Origin: Hericium rajendrae
Lineage: Eukaryota; Basidiomycota; Agaricomycetes; Russulales; Hericiaceae
Assembly (NCBI GenBank): GCA_033439255.1
Contig: CM065882.1
Span: 2,976,001 to 3,040,000 of the forward strand
Length of the DNA stretch: 64,000 nt
Direction of reading: 5' to 3'
Both the position numbers and the translations under genes were made by a program. The first letter of the stretch is position 1; each line of letters opens with the position of its first letter. The notes beneath the pieces were generated by a model. It did not search any database and was not told the DNA's origin. It worked only from the letters and a program-made list of their open reading frames with translations. Below are positions 57,023 to 64,000 of the stretch, in pieces.

Positions 57023-60000
57023 ATGGACAAGCACAAGCCGATGGAATCCAGGATGAAGCTCGCTGTGCTTACGTCCGGAGGAGACAGCGCCGGGATGAAT
57101 GCCGCCGTGCGTGCGGTGGTCAAGGGCGGGATTCTCAAGTGCGTATCAAGCTATATGTCGGTCTTTTTGCGTTATTCACGACTTTGCAGGGGCTGTGAAA
57201 CCTGGATCGTCCGTGAAGGCTACGAGGGCCTCGTTCGCGGCAACACCGCGGAAGCGCCGCCTTCTCCTGACTTGAAACCCGCCCACCAGGTGCACGTCCA
57301 TGACTCGCCGTTCCTCCACAACCTGCGCTTCGGAGACGGCAAGCTTTTGCGTGACGGGACCGGAGATCATCCGGACGGTCGCTCTCTGAAAGGCCGATAC
57401 ATTGTCCGGGTAGGATGGGACGATGTCATGGGCTGGTTGCGGAGTGTGAGGGGATGTCCGGTGTTCCGGATCTAGAATTCTGATGAATATAGCCTAGGGA
57501 GGGACGCTCATCGGCACTGCGCGATCGACGGCGTTCAGGACGCCTGAGGGACGGCTGACTGCTGCACATAATCTCATCAAGGAGGGCATCGACGCGTTGG
57601 TTGTAATCGGTGGTGATGGGTCGCTCACGGGCGCGGACGTCTTCAGGTCGGAATGGCCATCGCTCATTCAGCAGCTACACTCGTCAGGTATGACACCCTT
57701 CTTGATTTGAGTTTGATCATCTTCATAAACGAATTGTGTCTCTAGGCAAGATCACGGACGAGCAGGCCGCCAAGCATGGTCATTAAAGATGTCGGACTCG
57801 TCGGATCCATCGACAACGACATGTCTATGACGGATATGACAATCGGCGCGCCGACTGCGCTGCATAGGATATGCGAGGCCATTGACAACATCCATTCAAC
57901 GGCCATCTCACACTCTCGTGCTTTCGTGATCGAAGTCATGGGCAGACATTGTGGATGGTTGGCTCTCGTAGCCGGTATCAGGTACGTTACAGCCATATAC
58001 GATGGCATGCTTTACGCCAATGCCTTGTCGGTAGTTCTGGAGCGGACTTTATCTTCATCCCAGAGCGGCCGCCCAAGAGCCAGAGTTGGGAGCAGGAAAT
58101 GTGTGACAGCATTCAACGCGTAAGCCACATCCAGGATACCTTTTTGGCGTTGATGCTAACTGTACCTCCCAGCATCGCAAAATTGGAAAGCGAAAGAGTG
58201 TCGTTATTGTCGCTGAAGGGGCGATCGACCGTGACTTAAATCCCATCCATGCTGACTACGTTAAGGACGTCCTCGCGGAACGCCTGGGCTTAGACACACG
58301 TGTCACGACCTTGGGCCACGTTCAGAGAGGTGGTCGTCCATGCTTTTCTGATCGTTTACTGGTAAGCAACTACTGAATACGCCGTGAAAACTGCTTATAT
58401 GCGTTCGGATAGCCCACGCTGCAGGGTCTGGATGCTGTCGACGCCATTCTGGAAGCGACGCCCTCGACACCATCGTATATGATTGGTGTCCGCGAGAACA
58501 AGATCATCCGTGTCCCTCTGATGGATGCGGTCAAGATGGTAGACTGTCGGCGTCGTTTTGATGTGATGCAATACTGACATCTGCGTGTTCAGACTAAGGC
58601 AGTTGCAGATGCGATCAGCAACAAAGACTTCGATAAGGCCATATCGCTTCGTGATACCGAGTTCCGCGACAGTTTGGAAGGCTTCCATATCGTTTCTGCG
58701 CTTGAGACAGAGCCGTTACTCCCACCTGAACAGGTAAATCCGACTATCAGAATGTATTCATATCACAACTCACAATCATCGCCTAGAGAATGCGCATCGC
58801 TATCATGCAGTAAGCTTCCGGGATATTTGCAGTGCTCCTTTATGAAATACTCACGATTTGACTTTAGCTTAGGCGCGCCGGCAGGCGGAATGAATGCTGC
58901 CACGCGCGCCGCTGTCCGCTACTGCATTCGCCAAGGCCACACCCCTTTAGCTGTGCACAATGGCTTCCGCGGCTTGCTCGAGGACAGCGTGAACGAGCTA
59001 TCCTGGCTCGGCGTCGAGAATTGGATCGTGCGCGGTGGCTCTGAGCTCGGCACGAACCGCACGCTGCCTGACATCGACATCGACGCGGTCGCTACGAAGT
59101 TCCAAGAACACGGCTTCCAGGCACTCATGATGGTCGGCGGCTTCGAGGCGTTCAACTCGCTGTTGCTCATGGAGCATGCGCGCAAGCATTATTCTGCCTT
59201 CCACATCCCCATAGTGCACCTCCCGGCGACGATCTCGAACAACGTGCCGATGACGGAGTTCAGTCTGGGCAGCGACACGAGTCTGAATGTGCTTGTGGAT
59301 GCGTGCGATGCGATCAAGCAGAGTGCGTCGGCGAGCAGGAACAGGGTGTTCGTGATTGAGACCCAGGGTGGCAAGTGCGGATACCTTGCCAACATGGGGG
59401 CACTCGCGGTTAGTTTTCTTCGTTTAAAACAAATCTGAAATTTTGTATCACGACGAGAACAGGTCGGCGCGAACATAGTGTACACGCCAGAACGCGGGAT
59501 CGATCTCAACATGCTACGAGATGACGTCAAGTTCCTGAAGAATCGATACAAGCTGGACGTCAAGGGCAAGAGCGAGGGCCGTGTCGTGATCCTGTAAGAT
59601 CAGTTGATTCTTTGAATTTGTCGAGATCTCACGAAGGCGCTATCTGCATTAGCTGCGAGTCTTCGTCGTCGGTCTACACCACCGACGTCATCACGAAGAT
59701 ATTCAAAGAGGAGGGCGGCGCGCTGTTTGATTCCCGGTCCGCTTCTCTGGGACACACGCTGCAGGGAGGCACGCCCTCGCCCATGGACCGCGCGCGTGCC
59801 GTGCGACTCGCGCTCAAGTGCATAGAGTTCATCGAGAAGCATCACGAACACCTGCGGAAGCAGGCCTTCCGCGGGCGCCACATCAGCGGGGACTCGGCGG
59901 CTGTAATCACTATCCAGGGCTCGAGCATCCAATGGGTTCCGGCGCAGGAGATGGTGGAGCATGCGGACATGAAGAATCGGAGAGGAAAGCATAATTGGTG

Positions 60001-60055
60001 GGATGGCACGAAGGAATTGGTGGAAGCGTTGGTTGCAAGACCCCAGCTCATCTGA
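57023..60055 (+). CDS. PFK1: 6-phosphofructokinase (fused eukaryotic type)
   Basis: Cytosolic glycolytic enzyme converting fructose-6-phosphate and ATP to fructose-1,6-bisphosphate. N-terminal half: [20 protein letters not shown] (ATP loop), [58 protein letters not shown] and [10 protein letters not shown]. Linker: [17 protein letters not shown]. The C-terminal, regulatory half repeats the fold: [63 protein letters not shown] and [14 protein letters not shown], ending at 60055 (ALVARPQLI). Over ten exons. The exon ...EQAAKHGH runs into a stop and must shift to [13 protein letters not shown] near 57781. The sequence there is what HLKIVGL would give if single Ts were lost from two T runs. As the enzyme is central, I take this as an assembly error. 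Confidence 0.9.
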
Positions 60056-60353
60056 TAACTTATGGTAAAACAAGGAAAGTATTAAATTCGCTCGGGATAG
60101 ACTGTTTGTATCTACATGTTGTAATGATTCGGAATAGACGCTTTTGTTAGTTCAACATCATGGAGGGTATGATGACGCCGGTGGCGGTGTGGCATGAAAT
60201 TGAGGCGGCGGCTGAAAAGGGCGCATTGTTGAGTGGCGGAGACACGCGCCGGTCACACTCACGTTTGTCAGTCACTGCAACGCGCTTCACCCGCGATCTG
60301 TCTCGACCTCCTCCTCCATCTCCTCCTCCCTCTCCTCTCTTGTTCACACATCA
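60056..60353. other. Intergenic between PFK and Bqt4-like gene
   Basis: A tandem spacer with a CT-rich tract (CCTCCTCCATCTCCTCC near 60308-60330) just before the chosen start. This is probably the core promoter or 5' leader of the Bqt4-like gene. Confidence 0.5.
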
Positions 60354-61743
60354 ATGCCTATCCACACTCAGTACACAGCGCCCCTGGCTGGTGCACCACG
60401 CCCATCTTTGCCTTTCGATCATCTTAATCCGAACATCCAATCTAGTTCGTGTTCTCGACTTCGAGTTTGCGGGGAAGGCGCTAACCGAGATCATCCTGCA
60501 GTGACCGCGAGCAATCTTCCTTCAGTAAAGTTCCAGGAGATCATCAGGGATGGACAGTCAACGATCGTGAGTACTTTGCTCGGTCTTGCAAAGCCACTTA
60601 CTGACGTTGTTCGACTTTGCTCAGGTCGCTCGTATGAAGGTTCCTACGGTTCGTCGCGCCGGATCCCTTCGCTCTCTTCACCTTACTCATCCCATTTACA
60701 GCCCGGCGGTGGTCATGCCTTTATCCTTCGCCGATTAGATACCGGCGCGATCAGCCTCACTACCATGTTCCGTGCTGCGTTTCCCACCGCCTCAGAAGAA
60801 GCCTGAGCGAGAGGAGTCTGCATGGGTCAAGGCGAACTACGACATCGCAGGCAGCAACAAATCCGGGAAGGCTCGTTTCGCCGGTACATGGGTCAGCGCC
60901 CCTGTCGCGAAGACCATCGCCGAGGCGTACAAGCTCGACACGATCCTCGCCCCGCTGGCAGCTGCGAAACCCGACCCGAACATCGAGTACCGAAAGTCCG
61001 CCCGGGCACAGCAGGAGTCCCCCAAGACGACGCCCGCGAAGAATCAACTGCCGACGCCGTCGCCGTCCGCGACCACGCCCAGCTCGCCGAAGCGCCGACG
61101 TGAAGCCTCGCCAGCGCCTAAGGCCACAGCGCCCTCGACGTCTCCCGTCAAGCCGATTCCTGCTGCCACCCTCCCTGTTCCTCGCCGATCGACCCGGACA
61201 GCGAGCCCTGCACCCTCGCCTGTGCCCAAGACCGTCAGTTTGTCCCCGAAGGCGGCCAGGTCGCCTGTGAAGTCGCCGTTGAAGACTCCGCGTAAGGTTG
61301 AGGTTACGACGCCCGCCGGTTCGGATGAGACCGCGGTCGACGAGGAGGTCGCGGAGGTGCCTGGTCCCGATGCGAGCCAGGATATTGCGGAGCAGAAGGA
61401 GATGATCGCGGCGTTCAAGGCTCAGCGGGACGCGGCTCGGGGGCAGAGGGCAGAGGAAGATGCCAGCATGTTGGAGGAAGAGGAGGAGGGTGTGCAGAAG
61501 CGTGCGCGGGAGGAATCGCCATTGAAGTTCAACTTCAAGGAGCCGGGTGCACCGGAGACCGAGGAGCGGGCAATTGCGAGCAACCGCAGGGTCAGGATGA
61601 GCGCGCAGAACAAAACGCTCGCATGGGGCGTTGCCGCATTTGCAGCTGCGATGAGTGCTTTGTGAGTTCACACACCTTCCATCCCGCTATATGTCTGTAT
61701 TGATTTTCTCGACAGGACTCTCATCCCCAACCCGTGGTTCTAA
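60354..61743 (+). CDS. Bqt4-like inner-nuclear-membrane protein with APSES-type domain
   Basis: Fission-yeast Bqt4 anchors telomeres to the nuclear envelope; it joins an APSES-like fold to a C-terminal membrane helix. Here the exons SNLPSVKFQEIIRDGQSTI, VARMKVPT and PGGGHAFILRRLDTGAISLT link up, then MFRAAFPTASEEA and EREESAWVKANYDIAGSN, FAGTWVSAPVAKTIAEAY and LAAAKPDPNIEYRKSAR, the Bqt4/APSES pattern. A long Pro/Ser/Lys linker has many SP and TP sites (SPVKSPLKTPRKVE). The C-terminal helix is TLAWGVAAFAAAMSAL, and a last intron gives TLIPNPWF at 61743. One apparent base insertion separates SEEA from EREE (about 60805). The start is taken at 60354, but an inner start is possible. Confidence 0.75.
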
Positions 61744-62292
61744 GAGTGCCCATAGAGAATTCATTCCGTTTTTCTATGTCCGAACATGTTTTCCTGGTTC
61801 CGCTTCTCGTAAATCTGCTTTGCGTGATATCGTGGTTCTCACTTTTCGCGTTGTACCATCCCTACTCTTATTTCCGTCTTGAGATGGCCTTCCTGCTGTA
61901 TGATCATTTGATCAACCCGGCGAAACACCTTGTCCGTCCGCTGTCTACGCCAATATTTTCTTTGTAGCTGGATAATTTCTCCTCCCCTTGCGTTGGCATT
62001 GAACCATGCGTATCCTCCCTGCTGACTCCTTACATACTAGTAGTTATTATTTTCATCCTCCTGTTGCGTTCGTATCTTTCCATCTTATGTGTTCCATTTT
62101 GTATCTAACGGCCGCAACGAATCCTATATATGAAACGACCAAAGAGCGATAGCGCTATATCGTACATTTCTCTAATCCTATCCATGAAAGCAGCAAAGGT
62201 TAATTATACAAACAACATTGAGATCGATGCAGATGTGTCAATAGCAAATGTGCAGTCAAAGAATGGCTGCATTACAGCAACATACCAGAGCC
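61744..62292. other. Convergent intergenic region
   Basis: This lies between the ends of the Bqt4-like (+) and arylesterase (-) genes. It is T-rich after 61980. No gene supported. Confidence 0.55.
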
Positions 62293-63634
62293 TCAAGGAG
62301 AACAGACCATAAACCCCTCTTCATACAGCCCAGTCATATACAGCCGGCCAGTCGCACCGTCCCTCAGCGCAGTCGACGACGACGAGAACGCACTGCCATT
62401 GCTCTGATACAGCGTCTCCACCTCGTGGCTCGCGACCGCCGGCGCCTTGCGCGCCGCCGACACGGGCGCCTTCATGTCGTACGCCCTGGGCAGCGCGCCC
62501 TCGGGCCGCGCGCGCGGCGTGAGCGCGACGGCCCAGCTGGGCGCGCGCATGCCGGGCGCGTCTGCGGCCTGCGCGACGAGCGACGGGAAGTGCGGGTGTC
62601 CCGCGACGAGGAGCGCGCCGGCGTCGTCGAACGCGACGTTGTCGGGTGTCATGGGCACGGGCACGCCGCCCGTAAGTGTAAGCGCGTCCGTGGCGGGATC
62701 GCGCGCGTAGAAGAAGACGGTGCCGGACGTGGTGGACGCGATCGCGACGGTCTTGCCGTCGGGCGAGAGCGCGATGCCGTTGGCGAAGGGGAGGGCGCGC
62801 GCGACGACGGTGTGCGTGCGGATGCTCGGCGTTTGGGGTGGGGCGGCGAGCGTGACGTGCGCGGCCCAGGCGAGGGGGAGGGCGAGCATTGTTTCGATGA
62901 GCGGGAGGGTGCGGCCGAGGATGCTTGGGAGGCGGCGGGTGAGGAGGTGGTCGTTGGTGAGGTAGAAGGAGGTGGGGGAGGTGAGGGCGAGGGAGTTCGG
63001 AGAGACGAAGTCGGGGGAGGAGAGCGTGCGGACCCATTGGGCGCGGGTGGGCTCTTTCCATGGTACGAGGAAATGCTCGATGGTGCTTTCATAGCGTGCG
63101 TGGTTGACGACGTAGAGGTTGGAGCTGTTTCCCAGGTAAGAGGGATAAATTTCCAGCCCTAGTGGGTGGAAGTCATGTCCTTCAGGATAACCGACGAGCT
63201 CGACTCGCTGCGGCGTAGCGTCTGCATCGCGAATCCTGTGAATCCACAACGACCCTCTCGGCTTCGGATCGCGCAAAGGTCCCATTACTGTATTCCAATT
63301 TTTGCGGTTCTTATCGCAGCTAACGAGAAGAACTCGGTCGAGGACTCGGTCATCGCCGCGGCGCAGATCCCAGAAGGTCTCGTCTTCGCAGAACGACATC
63401 TCGTTGGCGACTTCGTCTTTGAACACCTTGCAGTTTGCATCATGCGTTCCATGAGCATAGTAGCTTTCCGGGAGATCGTTGACAGACAGAAAATTTGAGG
63501 TCAGAACGCGCTGGCTCCGCCAGGCAACGAAGGCCTGTCAACGCGATGTTCAATGGACTGCATATCATCCGACACTGAAAAATGGGACTTACGACGAGGC
63601 CCACCAGGACAGAAAAGATAGGACGAAAGGCCAT
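62293..63634 (-). CDS. Paraoxonase/arylesterase-like beta-propeller hydrolase
   Basis: Six-bladed propeller of the PON/SMP-30 group, calcium-dependent esterases or lactonases. The start at 63634 gives a hydrophobic N-terminus, MAFRPIFSVLVGLV, spliced to AFVAWRSQRVLTSNFLSVND. Calcium and catalytic positions of PON1 can be matched: FCEDETFW (Glu-Asp), LYVVNHARYESTIEHF (His), VSPNSLALTSPTSFYLTND (Asn), LPFANGIALSPDGKTVA (Asn) and MTPDNVAFDDAGALLVAGHP (Asp-Asn). The N-terminal helix may be a retained signal anchor as in PON1. Two exons only. Third codon positions are almost all G or C across 62400-63060, which creates long false frames on the other strand. The substrate is unknown; no frame break. 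Confidence 0.83.
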
Positions 63635-64000
63635 TTATTGTTGTTGATGAGAGTCAGGAGATGACACTAGCAAACGCCGAAGCTGCGACAGTTCCCCAAA
63701 CTAATCGAATGCATGTAGTGCGAAGCGCCCATCAAACGCAGTAACGACACAGCCAGCGCACCGGTTCGACGCGTCAACGTCAACGCCGCCAGTTCGTCAA
63801 ATCGTTCTCCAGTAAACGACTCAACGTTCAGGCTTGAAAAAGCATTTTGGTGGGCATTTGGCACCATGCAACTAACGATCCTGAGGCACGATGGTTGAGC
63901 ATTCATTTACTTTGCCTTAGGGAGACCGCATGCAACGTCTCATATCGGCCTGGCAGATCCTGTCGCATGTGGTACACGAGAAGCCTCAACATACGGCCAG
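63635..64000. other. Intergenic at the right edge
   Basis: This is the promoter side of the arylesterase gene. An 80-codon minus-strand frame at 63667-63906 has no motif. Nothing else seen before the window ends. Confidence 0.5.

Noticed and set aside
57690-57800. Phosphofructokinase as a pseudogene
   Set aside because: Only one local break, in T-rich sequence, in an otherwise complete and essential enzyme; an assembly indel is more likely.
62248-63162. 304-codon plus-strand frame across the arylesterase gene
   Set aside because: Composition artefact antisense to a clear beta-propeller enzyme; its product is almost only Arg, Gly, Glu and Asp.
1-64000. CRISPR arrays, bacterial operons, rRNA, LTR-type or other virus-derived elements
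   Set aside because: No regular spacer repeats, no rRNA cores, and no reverse transcriptase, integrase or capsid motifs were seen on either strand.

Overview
The window is nuclear DNA of a filamentous basidiomycete, most likely an Agaricomycete; a polypore-type fungus is an inference only. Genes are dense, lie on both strands and are split by many introns of about 50-60 nt with GT...AG ends. The protein set is typical of that group: a Bqt4-type nuclear-envelope protein, a PalA/Rim20 scaffold, a RasGAP of the Gap1 type, an intracellular GH13 amylase, GMC and RTA1 family genes. No rRNA, tRNA, CRISPR, LTR element or bacterial-style operon was seen.

Layout. 1-10 kb: end of an APH-fold kinase gene (+), a methionine-permease-like transporter (+), an OMA1-like M48 peptidase (-), SVF1 (-), and an uncharacterised basidiomycete protein (-). 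10-20.4 kb: ACL4-like ribosomal chaperone (+), mitochondrial DUF155/MRX10-like protein (+), a decayed GMC oxidoreductase (-), a 1.2-kb DNA transposon-like element with inverted ends and a 9-bp target duplication, and SNU66/SART1 (+). 20.9-32 kb: RNase H2 catalytic subunit (-), an unidentified Gly/Met-rich gene (-), a coiled-coil protein (+), and a GH13_5-like amylase (+) that converges on an MFS sugar transporter (-). 32-35.1 kb is a gene-poor gap. 35-46 kb, all on the minus strand: a GPI-anchored Ser-rich wall protein, a TDP2-like EEP phosphoesterase, a protein disulfide isomerase, an RTA1-like membrane protein and RasGAP. 46-48.6 kb is gene-poor with coding-like remnants. 48.6-64 kb: a Pro/Ser-rich protein (-), PalA/RIM20 (+), a DM9-repeat protein (+), a Wss1-like protease (-) divergent from 6-phosphofructokinase (+), a Bqt4-like protein (+) and a paraoxonase-like arylesterase (-).

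Working links are few. The amylase and sugar permease are only about 70 bp apart at their 3' ends and could form a small alpha-glucan/sugar pair. Most other genes are unrelated housekeeping neighbours.

Three observations stand out. (1) Very small exons (4, 13, 15 and 15 nt) fall exactly on active-site motifs: the first CGHC of the disulfide isomerase, the HExxH of Wss1, and the NHDT region of the amylase. Automated gene calling would probably miss them. (2) Many genes carry single apparent frameshifts, several in homopolymer runs, including in phosphofructokinase; uncorrected assembly indels explain this better than widespread gene death. (3) The 1.2-kb inverted-repeat element has an unusually GC-rich core. 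I found no convincing new multi-gene system.
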